A DNA stretch of 64,000 nt, taken from positions 4,049,685-4,113,684 of the forward strand of contig NZ_LT721901.1 of assembly GCF_900157375.1 (NCBI RefSeq), read 5' to 3'. Positions 36,058-44,636 of this stretch are shown in pieces. A program made the position numbers and the translations under genes. The notes under the pieces were generated by a model, which was not told where the DNA came from, did no database searches, and saw only the letters and a list, made by a program, of their open reading frames with translations. The DNA is from Mycobacterium rhizamassiliense. Lineage in GTDB: Bacteria > Actinomycetota > Actinomycetes > Mycobacteriales > Mycobacteriaceae. Numbering within the stretch: position 1 is the first letter of the stretch; each line of letters opens with the position of its first letter.

Positions 36058-37233
36058 ATGGGAACACCCGTCATTGTCGGAGCCGTCCGCACCGCGATCG
36101 GCCGTTCGTTCAAGGGAACGCTGGTCAATACGCCGCCCGAGACCCTGATCACCGCCGTGCTTCCCGAGGTGGTCCGCCGCTCCGGCGTCGACCCCGCTGA
36201 CATCGACGACATCATCTTCGCCGAATCGCATTACGGCGGTGGCGATTTGGCTCGCTATGCGGCCAGCGCGACGGGCCTGGAGCACGTTCCCGGCCAGTCG
36301 GTCAACCGCCACTGCGCGGGCAGCCTCACCGCGATCGGCAACGCCTCGGCCCAGATCGGTTCCGGCATGGAGCGGGTGCTGATCGCCGGCGGCGTGCAGT
36401 CGCTGTCGATGACGCCGCTGACCAACTGGCGTATCCCCGGCCCCGAGCTCAAGTTCGAGGAGCGCTGGATGCCGCCGACGCATGTCGAGACCCCGGATGC
36501 TCCCGCCAAGGACATGTCGATCACCGTCGGGTGGAACACCGCCCAGAGCGCAGGCATCACGCGTGAGGAAATGGACGCCTGGGCGGCCCGCTCACACCAG
36601 CGCGCCGTCGCGGCCCAGGACGCCGGCAAGTTCGCCGACGAGATCCTGCCGCTGAAGATCACCCAGTTCGACGGCTCGGTGGTCGACTTCTCCGTCGACG
36701 AGCACCCCCGTCGCGACACCACCATCGAGAAGCTCGCCGGCCTCAAGGTGCTGCATCCCGAAATCGAGGGCTTCTCGATCACCGCCGGAAACAGCAGCGG
36801 CACCAACGACGCCGCCGCGGGCGTGGCCCTGGTCGACCGCGACTACGCCACGGCCAACAACCTCAACGTCATGGGCACCGTCCGGGCATGGGCCGCCGCG
36901 GGCGTGCCGCCCCGGGACTGTGGTCTGGGTGCGGTCAAGGTCATCGGCAAGGTGCTCGAACGCGCCGGGCTGACGCCGGGCGACGTCGCGCTGTGGGAGA
37001 TCAACGAGGCGTTCGCGTCCGTGCCCATCGCGGCGTGCCGCGAGTACGGCCTCGACGAGGAGAAGGTGAACTTCTCCGGTAGCGGCTGCAGCCTCGGTCA
37101 CCCGATCGCGGCCTCCGGCGCGCGAATGGTCACCACGCTGGTCTACGAGCTGGCCCGCCGCGGTGGCGGCATCGGCGTCGCTGCGATGTGCGCCGGTGGC
37201 GGCCAGGGCGGCGCCGTCGTCGTCGAGGTCTAA
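36058..37233 (+). CDS. Thiolase-family acetyl-CoA acyltransferase
   Basis: 391 residues, the usual thiolase length. The nucleophile cysteine is in NRHCAGSL (Cys86). Other conserved elements are GGVQSLSMTP, NEAFASVP, GSGCSLGHPIAASGAR and MCAGGGQGGA with the second cysteine. It cleaves 3-ketoacyl-CoA in beta-oxidation or condenses two acyl-CoAs. GAGG about 10 nt before the ATG is a moderate ribosome site. The divergent alcohol dehydrogenase suggests a shared catabolic role. Confidence 0.93.
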   Translation: MGTPVIVGAVRTAIGRSFKGTLVNTPPETLITAVLPEVVRRSGVDPADIDDIIFAESHYGGGDLARYAASATGLEHVPGQSVNRHCAGSLTAIGNASAQIGSGMERVLIAGGVQSLSMTPLTNWRIPGPELKFEERWMPPTHVETPDAPAKDMSITVGWNTAQSAGITREEMDAWAARSHQRAVAAQDAGKFADEILPLKITQFDGSVVDFSVDEHPRRDTTIEKLAGLKVLHPEIEGFSITAGNSSGTNDAAAGVALVDRDYATANNLNVMGTVRAWAAAGVPPRDCGLGAVKVIGKVLERAGLTPGDVALWEINEAFASVPIAACREYGLDEEKVNFSGSGCSLGHPIAASGARMVTTLVYELARRGGGIGVAAMCAGGGQGGAVVVEV

Positions 37234-37247
37234 GCGACTTTTCCCTA

Positions 37248-37309
37248 CGCCGAACGTGCTCTCACTGCGAGAATTTGCCGATTTTTCCGCACTGAGTGCA
37301 CGTTCGGCG
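37248..37309. repeat. Intergenic palindromic element, copy A
   Basis: A 62-bp element with perfect 11-bp ends CGCCGAACGTG and CACGTTCGGCG, and near-complementary inner arms CTCACTGCG/CGCACTGAG. It fills the gap between convergent thiolase and hypothetical genes. Same length and ends as copy B; probably acts as a bidirectional terminator. Confidence 0.8.
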
Positions 37310-37313
37310 CATC

Positions 37314-37958
37314 TCAGTTGCAGAACGTGTAGCCGATGAATTGCGTGTCGCCGCTGTTGCTGGGCGAGTAGTCGACGTAGTGCACCGCCGGCAATCCCTT
37401 GTACTGGGTGTCCATCTTCTGCGCGGTGGGCGGCGGCGCGCCCTGCGGGAAGGCCAGGATCATGTCGTTGAAGATCTTCAGGCCGAGCTGGCAGATCGCG
37501 TCACGGCGCGGCGGCTGCGCATTCCACGCGTGTACCACGACGGGCTTGGTGAGCTGGTAGCCGGCCGCGCAATTCGGATCGCACATCTTGAAGACCGCGG
37601 TGCCGGTCCCGTCGGCGCCCTGCGGTCCCCACGTGCTCCATGACATGTCTTGCAGCCCAACGGCAACGCTCGCGCACCCGACGACGTTGAGCTTCTTCGG
37701 GCGCTCGGTGGGCGGCACGGACGGGTTGTAGCAACCGGGGATGGCCTCGCTCTCGGGCGGCAGCGGCGTGGTGGCCTGGCCCGAGGTGCTTCGATGGCCC
37801 TGAGTCAGCTCGAAGCCGACAAAACCCGCCACGCCGATCAACGCAATGGCCACCACGACACCGATCACTGTGAGGCGCCCCCGCGGTGTGCGCCCCAACC
37901 GACTCGATAAAGAGACGTTGCCCCCGCTCACGTTCTTAAGGTTATGGCAGAACGTCAT
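37314..37958 (-). CDS. Hypothetical membrane-anchored secreted protein
   Basis: 214 residues. One transmembrane helix (LTVIGVVVAIALIGVAGFVGFEL, about residues 30-52) is followed by a Pro/Thr linker and an extracytoplasmic domain with six cysteines (GCYNPSVPP, VVGCASV, MCDPNCAAGY, ICQLG, YTFCN). ATG 37958 is the longest start; GTG at 37931 is equally plausible. Similar proteins are common and uncharacterised in mycobacteria. Confidence 0.75.
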   Translation of the reverse strand: MTFCHNLKNVSGGNVSLSSRLGRTPRGRLTVIGVVVAIALIGVAGFVGFELTQGHRSTSGQATTPLPPESEAIPGCYNPSVPPTERPKKLNVVGCASVAVGLQDMSWSTWGPQGADGTGTAVFKMCDPNCAAGYQLTKPVVVHAWNAQPPRRDAICQLGLKIFNDMILAFPQGAPPPTAQKMDTQYKGLPAVHYVDYSPSNSGDTQFIGYTFCN

Positions 37959-38030
37959 ATGGGGGTGTGCTGTTAGCCAAGTAATGTGTCACGGTAAATT
38001 TGGTCAACGCTACCAACTTAGGAGTAACCG

Positions 38031-38759
38031 ATGAGCGATCACGCACTGGCCGCGCGATTGGCCACCGAGGCGGGGCAGTTGTTGCTGGGAGTGCGCGACG
38101 AATTCGCCGACGCCGAGGCTAGCGAGCGAAAAGCGGCCGGAGACAAGCGATCCCACGATTTCCTGATGGCGGCCCTTGCCGCCGAGCGTCCCGGCGACGC
38201 GGTGTTGTCCGAGGAAGGCGCCGACGACCCGGTGCGCCTGCGCTCGGAGCGGGTGTGGATCGTCGACCCGCTCGACGGCACCCGGGAGTTTTCCGAGCTT
38301 GGCCGCGACGACTGGGCGGTGCATGTGGCGCTCTGGCAGGCCGGCGAGTTGATCGCCGGTGCCGTGGCGCTGCCGGCGCAGGGAGTCACGTTGGCGACTC
38401 CGCAGGTCGACGCCCCTCCCGCCGCGCCGGCCAAGCCGCGCATCGTCGTATCGCGCACCCGCCCGCCGGCGGTCGCCCTGGCCGTTCGCGACGCGTTGGA
38501 CGGCACCCTGGTTGAAATGGGTTCCGCCGGAGCCAAGGTGGCGTCGATCGTCCAGGGCTTGTCCGATGTCTACGTGCACGCGGGCGGGCAGTTCGAGTGG
38601 GACTCGGCGGCACCCGTGGCGGTGGCCCGGGCCGCCGGACTGCACACCTCGCGCATCGACGGGTCGGCGCTGCTTTACAACCAGCCCGATCCGAAGTTGC
38701 CGGATGTGGTCGTCTGTCGTCCCGAGCTCGCCGCGGCGGTGCTCGCCGTCACCGGATGA
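38031..38759 (+). CDS. cysQ: 3'(2'),5'-bisphosphate nucleotidase CysQ
   Basis: 242 residues of the inositol monophosphatase superfamily. Metal-site motifs are LSEEGADD, IVDPLDGTREF and GGQFEWDSAAPVAVARAAG. The size and motifs match mycobacterial CysQ (Rv2131c), which hydrolyses PAP/PAPS and can also act on inositol phosphates, helping sulphate assimilation. Cytosolic. The promoter region contains no obvious operator. Confidence 0.92.
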   Translation: MSDHALAARLATEAGQLLLGVRDEFADAEASERKAAGDKRSHDFLMAALAAERPGDAVLSEEGADDPVRLRSERVWIVDPLDGTREFSELGRDDWAVHVALWQAGELIAGAVALPAQGVTLATPQVDAPPAAPAKPRIVVSRTRPPAVALAVRDALDGTLVEMGSAGAKVASIVQGLSDVYVHAGGQFEWDSAAPVAVARAAGLHTSRIDGSALLYNQPDPKLPDVVVCRPELAAAVLAVTG

Positions 38760-38763
38760 GGCT

Positions 38764-39213
38764 TCAGCGGTTCCAGGGGCGACGTCTGCGCCCTTTGACC
38801 TCGTCCGCCCATTCCTTTTCGATGCGGCCGATCTCGAGCGACAGCAGGGTGAGAGTCGGGTTGTCGCAATGGACTTCGTGGGCGTTCCGGAATATCGCCG
38901 CCTCGCCGGTGGCCGGCAAATACGGTCGCAAGCCCTCGAACCATTCGTCGCCGACGACGTTCGGCGGACCGTCGCCGCGAGGCCCGCACTCCCACTGCCG
39001 GTAGGTGTCTCGCGCCTGCGCCAGGCCGGCCCGCCAGTGATGGACCGTGTCGCAGCGCCGGGTATGCAGGTGGATCCTGGTCTGGTGCTTGTTGTGGGTG
39101 CTGCCTATCATGCCCGGGAGCAATGTGTCGGCGGCCGACTTCGCAATTCCCGCGATACCCACGGCGGACGCACCCACGACCGTGCCCATCAGGCCCATCG
39201 CCATCATGTCCAT
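38764..39213 (-). CDS. Conserved hypothetical protein with N-terminal hydrophobic segment
   Basis: 149 residues. The N-terminus MDMMAMGLMGTVVGASAVGIAG is hydrophobic and could be a membrane helix or signal. The rest is hydrophilic with YRQWECGP, NAHEVHCDN and a basic tail RRRRPWNR. The start at 39213 avoids an unlikely leader; the ATG at 39261 is an alternative. Convergent with cysQ, 4 bp between stops. Function unknown. Confidence 0.6.
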   Translation of the reverse strand: MDMMAMGLMGTVVGASAVGIAGIAKSAADTLLPGMIGSTHNKHQTRIHLHTRRCDTVHHWRAGLAQARDTYRQWECGPRGDGPPNVVGDEWFEGLRPYLPATGEAAIFRNAHEVHCDNPTLTLLSLEIGRIEKEWADEVKGRRRRPWNR

Positions 39214-39358
39214 GCGCTGATCGTCGCACCGAAGGTGCGGGAGCACTAGCGAACGCGGCATTCCGGGGCGGGTTACCCGACTCGCCGCACCGCCTCACGC
39301 TCCTCCGACACGGTGGCGATACCGTCGAAGTCATTGCGACATAACATAATGCGGCCGA

Positions 39359-40264
39359 TCAGAGCAGCGCCTTCTGCCAGGAAAGTACGCGTTCGGCCAG
39401 TTCCGGGCCGCTGTCCTCCTGGATGAAGTGGCTGGCGTGGATGCGGGCGTGCGGCTGCCCGGCGGCGCCCGGGATGTGCCGAATCAGGGGCCCGTCGGCG
39501 CGACCCAGGATCGGGTCCCGCTCCCCGAAGATTGCGAGGAAGGGCTTCTCCCACTCGCCCAGGGCCCGCCAGGCCGCACGATTGGCCGGCACCGCCGGAT
39601 CATGCGCTGAGGTCGGCACCAACCGCGGGAACGCCCGGGCCCCGGCCTGATACCGCTTGTCCGGGAATGGCGCGTCGTAGCCGGCCCGCACCTTGGGCGG
39701 CACCCGGCGAACCGTGCCGCCTGCGACGATGAGGCCCGCGGACAGCACGGGGGTGTAGCGGGCGAAGGCCCGCCACGCGGCAAAGGCGGGATTGGGTTTC
39801 CCGTGGGCCTGGGGCAGGAAGCCGTTTGCTACCACCACGCGGGCGATCCGGCCGCTCTGCTCGGCGGCGATGCGCAGGCCGATCAGCGATCCCCAGTCCT
39901 GTACGAACAGCGTCACGTCCTTCAGCTTCAGGCGCTCGAACCACGCCGTCACCCATTCGACGTGACGCAGATAGGTGTAATCCTCGATCCGGCTGGGCTT
40001 GTCGGAGCGGCCGAAGCCGATCAGGTCGGGCGCCAGCACGCGGTTACCGGCGTCGGCCAGCGGCGGAACCATGGTGCGGTACAGGTAGCTCCAGGTGGGC
40101 TCGCCATGCAGCAACACGATCGGCGGCCCGTCGATGGGGCCTTCGTCCAGAAAGTGCATGCGCACCGGCTCGCTGTCGCTTGCCGCCACGTCAAGGTAGT
40201 TCGCTACGAACGGATAGCCTTCCAAGTTCTCGAACCGGGAGTCTGGGGTTCGCAGCACATGCAT
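39359..40264 (-). CDS. Haloalkane dehalogenase (HLD-I type)
   Basis: 301 residues of the alpha/beta hydrolase fold. Asp123 in FVQDWGS is the nucleophile, and the neighbouring Trp is a halide ligand. HGEPTWSYLYR forms the oxyanion region, and ASHFIQED carries the catalytic histidine. Close in length and motifs to M. tuberculosis Rv2296. It converts haloalkanes to alcohols. GGAGGAG 6 nt upstream fixes ATG 40264. Divergent from a DUF2652 gene. Confidence 0.93.
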   Translation of the reverse strand: MHVLRTPDSRFENLEGYPFVANYLDVAASDSEPVRMHFLDEGPIDGPPIVLLHGEPTWSYLYRTMVPPLADAGNRVLAPDLIGFGRSDKPSRIEDYTYLRHVEWVTAWFERLKLKDVTLFVQDWGSLIGLRIAAEQSGRIARVVVANGFLPQAHGKPNPAFAAWRAFARYTPVLSAGLIVAGGTVRRVPPKVRAGYDAPFPDKRYQAGARAFPRLVPTSAHDPAVPANRAAWRALGEWEKPFLAIFGERDPILGRADGPLIRHIPGAAGQPHARIHASHFIQEDSGPELAERVLSWQKALL

Positions 40265-40363
40265 ATGTAGCTCCTCCAGTGGACTAGCACCTCTGCAAGC
40301 CTGCTCTCTGCAGCGCGCGTTCGTCCAGTACAAGATTTCCTTGGGCAGACGATGGCAGGCAAC

Positions 40364-40369
40364 TAAAAT
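40364..40369 (+). promoter_or_regulatory. Candidate -10 of a leaderless transcript
   Basis: TAAAAT ends 9 nt before the ATG of the DUF2652 gene, and no ribosome site is present in between. This suggests a transcript with little or no leader. Confidence 0.4.
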
Positions 40370-40378
40370 AGCGAATTT

Positions 40379-41110
40379 ATGGCCATCCGGCGTGCGGTTC
40401 TGCTGATCGCGGACATCAGCGGATACACGCACTACATGAACTGGAATCGGATGCATCTGGCCCACGCCCAGCTCACGGTGGCAGAACTGTTGGAGTCCGT
40501 CATCGACGCTGGCAAGGGTCTCAAGGTGGCGGAGCTCGAGGGCGACGCCGTCTTCTTCTGGGAGCCCGACGGCGATGCGAAAGTGCTGGTCTGCGACCGG
40601 TTATCGCAGATGCGCCGGTCCTTTTTCGAACGACGGGCGCGGGTCAAGAAGGAGTTCGGCTGCGAGTGCGACTGCTGCCTGCAGCTGGACAACCTGACGC
40701 TCAAATTCGTCGTTCACGAGGGCGAAGTCGCCGAGCAGAAGATCAAACGCCAGCACAAACTCGCCAGTCTCGACGTCATCCTCGTGCATCGCATGCTCAA
40801 GAACGTGGTGCCCGTCTCGGAGTACGTGCTGATGACGGACGCCGTGGCACAACTCCTGGACGACCCGGTTCGCCAGCTCTGCCTTCCGCTGACGCACGAC
40901 TTCGAGGGCATCGGGGAAACGTCGACGCACTACATCGACCTGACGACCTCCGACGTGCCGCCGCTGGTGCGGGAGCGCGGCCTGGTCGCCCGGCTGGGTG
41001 TGCTGACGAAGTTCGAGTTGGGCTCGCTGCCCTACGTCTTGGGCTTCAAGAAGCCCGCCGAGGGGTTCCGCAACCTGGGCCGCGGCACCGAGGAACTGCT
41101 ACCTGACTGA
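40379..41110 (+). CDS. DUF2652 protein, class III nucleotide cyclase-like
   Basis: 243 residues. The N-terminal half resembles the class III cyclase fold: VLLIADISGYTHYM has the position of the first metal-binding aspartate, and LEGDAVFFWEP resembles the second. Next comes a cysteine cluster FGCECDCC. Whether it makes a cyclic nucleotide or only uses the fold is not known. It is divergent from the haloalkane dehalogenase gene. Confidence 0.8.
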   Translation: MAIRRAVLLIADISGYTHYMNWNRMHLAHAQLTVAELLESVIDAGKGLKVAELEGDAVFFWEPDGDAKVLVCDRLSQMRRSFFERRARVKKEFGCECDCCLQLDNLTLKFVVHEGEVAEQKIKRQHKLASLDVILVHRMLKNVVPVSEYVLMTDAVAQLLDDPVRQLCLPLTHDFEGIGETSTHYIDLTTSDVPPLVRERGLVARLGVLTKFELGSLPYVLGFKKPAEGFRNLGRGTEELLPD

Positions 41111-41128
41111 AAAGCGTTGCGCTGTAAG

Positions 41129-42322
41129 CTAACCGGCTAGCGCGCGTTCCATTCGCGACACGGCCTCGGTGAGAATGGCCTGCGAGGTCGCGAAGTTCAG
41201 CCGTACGTGACCGGCGCCGCCGGTTCCGAAGACATGGCCGGAGCTCAGCGCGACGCGGGCGTGCTCGAGGAACCACAGCGCCGGCCCCGACAGATCCGCC
41301 ACCACGGCAAGGCCGCCGGCGGCTTCCTCGTCGAACCCGAGCTGGCGGCAGTCCAGCCACGCCAGGTAAGTCCCTTGTGGGCGTTGATATTTCACCCCGG
41401 GTAGCCGCTCGGCCACCAGATCGCCCAACAATGCCCGGTTGGCGTGGAGCCCGTCGAGCAACCCATCGAGCCACTCGTCGCCGGTGCTGAAGGCCTCGGT
41501 GTGCGCGATGATGCCGAGGTGGCTGGGCCCGTGGCTGACCTCTTCGGGCATCCGGCCCAGGTCCGCGGCGGCTTCGGGACCGGCGATGGCCAGGGCGGCC
41601 TTCAGCCCGGAGAGGTTCCAGGCCTTCGACGCGGAGATCAGCGCGAACGCATCCTCGGCCCCCGGCACGGTGAGGTACGGGGTGAATTGCGAGCCCGGCA
41701 GGATGACCGGCGCGTGAATCTCGTCGCACACCACCCGGACGCCGAACCTGCGGGCCCGCTCGGCGACACCGCGCAACTCGTCGGCGGTGTGCACGGTCCC
41801 CGTCGGGTTGTGCGGATTGCACAGCAGATAGGCGACTTTCCCACCCCCCGACCGCGCGCCGGCGAAGGCATCCTCCAACGCGTCCAGATCAATTCGGCCC
41901 TCGGCGCTCAGTGGCGCTTCGAGCACGCGACGGCCGTCGTGCGACACGAAGGCGTAGAACGGCGCGTAGACCGGAGGATTGACGACGACGGTGTCGCCGC
42001 GGTCGGTGACGAGCCGCAGCGTCTCGACGACACCGAGCATGACGTCGGGGACCAGCGCGGTGCGGGCGACCTCGAGGTCGTGCCATTGCCAACGCCGCGA
42101 AGCGAATTCGCTGACTGCCTCGGCGAATGCGGTGCCCGACGGGTATCCGGTGTCGCCGATGTCGATCGCCCTGCGCAACGCGTCGGCGACGGTTGGCGGC
42201 AGGTTGACGTCCATCTCGGCAACCCACAACGGCAGGACGTCGGCGGGATGCGCGCGCCACTTCATGCTGGTGCGCAGCCGCAGCTGCGCCCACGTGAGTT
42301 CCTCGAGTGGATTCGGCGTCAC
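41129..42322 (-). CDS. MalY/PatB-type PLP-dependent C-S beta-lyase / aminotransferase
   Basis: 397 residues of fold-type I PLP enzymes. The N-terminal LPLWVAEMDVNLPPTVADAL is typical of MalY/PatB cystathionine beta-lyases. LCNPHNPTGTV, VVCDEIHAPVI and the lysine in SASKAWNLSGLKAA are PLP-site elements. It cleaves the carbon-sulphur bond in cystathionine or cysteine conjugates. GTG start. It lies 34 bp downstream of a DapB-like gene on the same strand. Confidence 0.9.
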   Translation of the reverse strand: MTPNPLEELTWAQLRLRTSMKWRAHPADVLPLWVAEMDVNLPPTVADALRRAIDIGDTGYPSGTAFAEAVSEFASRRWQWHDLEVARTALVPDVMLGVVETLRLVTDRGDTVVVNPPVYAPFYAFVSHDGRRVLEAPLSAEGRIDLDALEDAFAGARSGGGKVAYLLCNPHNPTGTVHTADELRGVAERARRFGVRVVCDEIHAPVILPGSQFTPYLTVPGAEDAFALISASKAWNLSGLKAALAIAGPEAAADLGRMPEEVSHGPSHLGIIAHTEAFSTGDEWLDGLLDGLHANRALLGDLVAERLPGVKYQRPQGTYLAWLDCRQLGFDEEAAGGLAVVADLSGPALWFLEHARVALSSGHVFGTGGAGHVRLNFATSQAILTEAVSRMERALAG

Positions 42323-42356
42323 TCCCGCAGACTAGGCCGCGGACGCCCCGCCGGAC

Positions 42357-43454
42357 TCAGCCGGTCACAAACGCGCCCTGCGGGATCGTCAGGGGCAGGT
42401 CCACCGAACTCAGCAGCCCGGGCTGTGCGGCAACGACATACGGCACGGCGTTGACGACGCGCATCGCGGTGGCGACCATCGCGCCGGCCCCGGACGTCAT
42501 GCTGCCGACCCCGGCCTTTTTCGGATCCTTCAGCGTCGCCGCCAGCGAGCAGTCGATGTCGGGATCGCCGCTGATCTGGACGCGGTAGGACAGGTCGCCG
42601 ATGCCCTCCGGCCAGTCCGGGGCGACGTCGTGCGCCAGCCGCGTGACGTGCTCGATGATGATGGCTTCGCGGCCGTCGACGATCCCGGTGGCGCGCATCC
42701 GCAGCGCCCCGCAGGTTCCGGCCTCGACGGTGCCCATCGCGACGTTCAGCGTCCGGTTGGTGACCGCGCGGTCGAAGAACTCGCGGACCTCCTGGACTTC
42801 GACGCCCAGGGCGTCGCCGATCAACCTGATCTGACCCTGCCATTCGCCCGCGATCGCGCCCGCGAAGCCGATCCACGGTTCGTAATCCAGTGGGCGGCCG
42901 AAACCCAGTGCGTCACTCATGATGTCGGGCACGCCGTAGTCGTCGTACAGACCGATCTCCCACGCGTGAATCTTGTCGATCGACGACGACTGCGTGGACA
43001 GCACCAACGGCAGGTAGTCGGCGGCGAAGCCCGGCTCGATCCCCGACGCGTACAGCGACGACTGGCCCTGCTTTGCCGCGGCGACGAGTTGGTCGCGCCA
43101 CTCCGCGGGCTCGTATTCGTGCGGATTGACCAAGCGCGTGGTGCTGGTGGTGACGACGTTGATTCCGGCCTCCAGCAGCCGGACGTAGTCCGGGATGGCC
43201 AGCGCGTCGCGTTCCGGGCCGCTGGCCGCGTAGATCACGCAGTCGGGCTTGAGCGCGATCAGCGCGTCGGCGTCGTTGGTGGCCTTCAGGCCGATCGGCT
43301 CGCCGTTGGCAAGTTCGCCGGCGTCCTTGCCGTCCTTGTCGGGGGAGTGCACCCATACCCCGACCAGCTCCAGATTGGGGCGCCGGTCGATGGCGCGGAT
43401 GGCGATCGAGCCGATACCGCCGGTCGCCCATACGACTACGCGTTGAGCCGTCAT
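42357..43454 (-). CDS. DapB-like NAD(P)-dependent reductase/dehydrogenase, copy 1
   Basis: 365 residues. An N-terminal Rossmann loop VVVWATGGIGSIAIRAI and EPIGLKATNDADALIALKPDCVIYAASG are typical of the DapB-like amine dehydrogenase group in actinobacteria. Highly similar to the product at 44637-45698. GAGGAGG 6 nt before the ATG. It is divergent from an LLM oxidoreductase gene. Family members act on amino or imino substrates; the substrate is not known. Confidence 0.88.
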   Translation of the reverse strand: MTAQRVVVWATGGIGSIAIRAIDRRPNLELVGVWVHSPDKDGKDAGELANGEPIGLKATNDADALIALKPDCVIYAASGPERDALAIPDYVRLLEAGINVVTTSTTRLVNPHEYEPAEWRDQLVAAAKQGQSSLYASGIEPGFAADYLPLVLSTQSSSIDKIHAWEIGLYDDYGVPDIMSDALGFGRPLDYEPWIGFAGAIAGEWQGQIRLIGDALGVEVQEVREFFDRAVTNRTLNVAMGTVEAGTCGALRMRATGIVDGREAIIIEHVTRLAHDVAPDWPEGIGDLSYRVQISGDPDIDCSLAATLKDPKKAGVGSMTSGAGAMVATAMRVVNAVPYVVAAQPGLLSSVDLPLTIPQGAFVTG

Positions 43455-43584
43455 TGTGTTCCTCCTCAGTTGCGTACGCGATGAAAGCTGAGGCGGCCGT
43501 TGCCCTTACGCCGACAGTTACCCAACGTTCGACTCGGAAGCTAACAGCCGCCATGCCGCACGGTCAAGGGTTTAAGAGAGTAAG

Positions 43585-43594
43585 TACTATCCTA
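43585..43594. promoter_or_regulatory. TACTATCCTA motif shared with the TetR-P450 promoter
   Basis: TACTATCCTA lies in the divergent promoter of the DapB-like and LLM genes. The same 10 bases occur at 48858-48867 in the tandem palindromes upstream of the TetR gene. The left half of the palindrome is degenerate here. Confidence 0.35.
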
Positions 43595-43650
43595 ATGAAC
43601 AAATCTTAGGTTAATCTGCGGGGTGTGACGGCCGACCGGGCAATTCGCTG

Positions 43651-44625
43651 ATGTTCACGCTGAGATTCGACATGCGCGCGCCGGCGTGGGCCGGGCCGGC
43701 CGCCGACCTGTACGCCGCGGCGATCGACATGTGCGCCTGGGCGGAGACTCGCGGCGCCGTGCTCGCGGTGCTGTCCGAGCACCACGGCGCCGACGACGGC
43801 CACCTGCCGGTGCCGCTGACGCTGGCTTCGGCCATCGCGGCCAGGACGAACAGCCTGGCGATTCTGCTGGCCGCCGTACCGATTCCGCTGTGGGACCCGG
43901 TCCGGCTCGCCGAAGAGATCAGTGTGCTGGACCTGATCAGTCGCGGCCGGGTGTCCTACGCGTTCGGGGTGGGGCATCGGCGCGAGGAATACGACCACTT
44001 CGGCGCCGACATGAGCGCGCGCGGTCGAGTCGCCGACGAGATGCTGGACGTGCTGGGCCCGCTGGTGCGGGGCGAAACCGTCGAATACCGGGGCCGCAAG
44101 GTGCGCGTCACCCCGGCGTGTGCGTCGATCCCGATGATGCTGATCGCCGGCGGCAGCAAGGCCGCGGCGCGGCGGGCCGGCCGCCACGGGATGGGGTTCA
44201 TCTCCCAGACCGCCTCGCCGGGGCTGAAGGAGTACTACGAGGAGCAGTGCCGCGCGCACGGGCACGAACCCGGCATGATTCAGTTCCCCCAGTCGGGCGC
44301 TCCGACAGCGGTTTTCGTGGCCGACGATGTCGACGCGGCGTGGGACGAACTGGGGCTGCACCTGTTGCACGATGCGAAGATCGCGGCGTCCTACCGACCG
44401 CACGACGATTCGGTCGCCAGCATCACCCGCGCCGACAGCGTCGCGGCGCTGCGGAAGGACAGCGAGGACGGCGGCCCCTACCGCATCTTCAGCCCCGATG
44501 AGGCGATCGCCTATGTGGGCGCCGGACAGCTGCTGCCGCTGGCTCCGCTGTGCGGCGGCGTCGCACCGGAGGTGGCGTGGCCCTATCTCGAGCGGGCCGC
44601 GGCCGCCTTTGCACACGACCAGTGA
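43651..44625 (+). CDS. LLM-class (luciferase-like) oxidoreductase, copy 1
   Basis: 324 residues of the luciferase-like TIM-barrel family: FTLRFDMRAPAW at the start, SEHHGADDGHLPVPL, and ISVLDLISRGRVSYAFGVGHRREEYDHFG. Such proteins use F420 or FMN to oxidise or reduce organic substrates. ATG 43651. It precedes the second DapB-like gene by 11 bp and is about the same length as the product at 45743-46717. Confidence 0.9.
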   Translation: MFTLRFDMRAPAWAGPAADLYAAAIDMCAWAETRGAVLAVLSEHHGADDGHLPVPLTLASAIAARTNSLAILLAAVPIPLWDPVRLAEEISVLDLISRGRVSYAFGVGHRREEYDHFGADMSARGRVADEMLDVLGPLVRGETVEYRGRKVRVTPACASIPMMLIAGGSKAAARRAGRHGMGFISQTASPGLKEYYEEQCRAHGHEPGMIQFPQSGAPTAVFVADDVDAAWDELGLHLLHDAKIAASYRPHDDSVASITRADSVAALRKDSEDGGPYRIFSPDEAIAYVGAGQLLPLAPLCGGVAPEVAWPYLERAAAAFAHDQ

Positions 44626-44636
44626 GGAGAGTGCCG

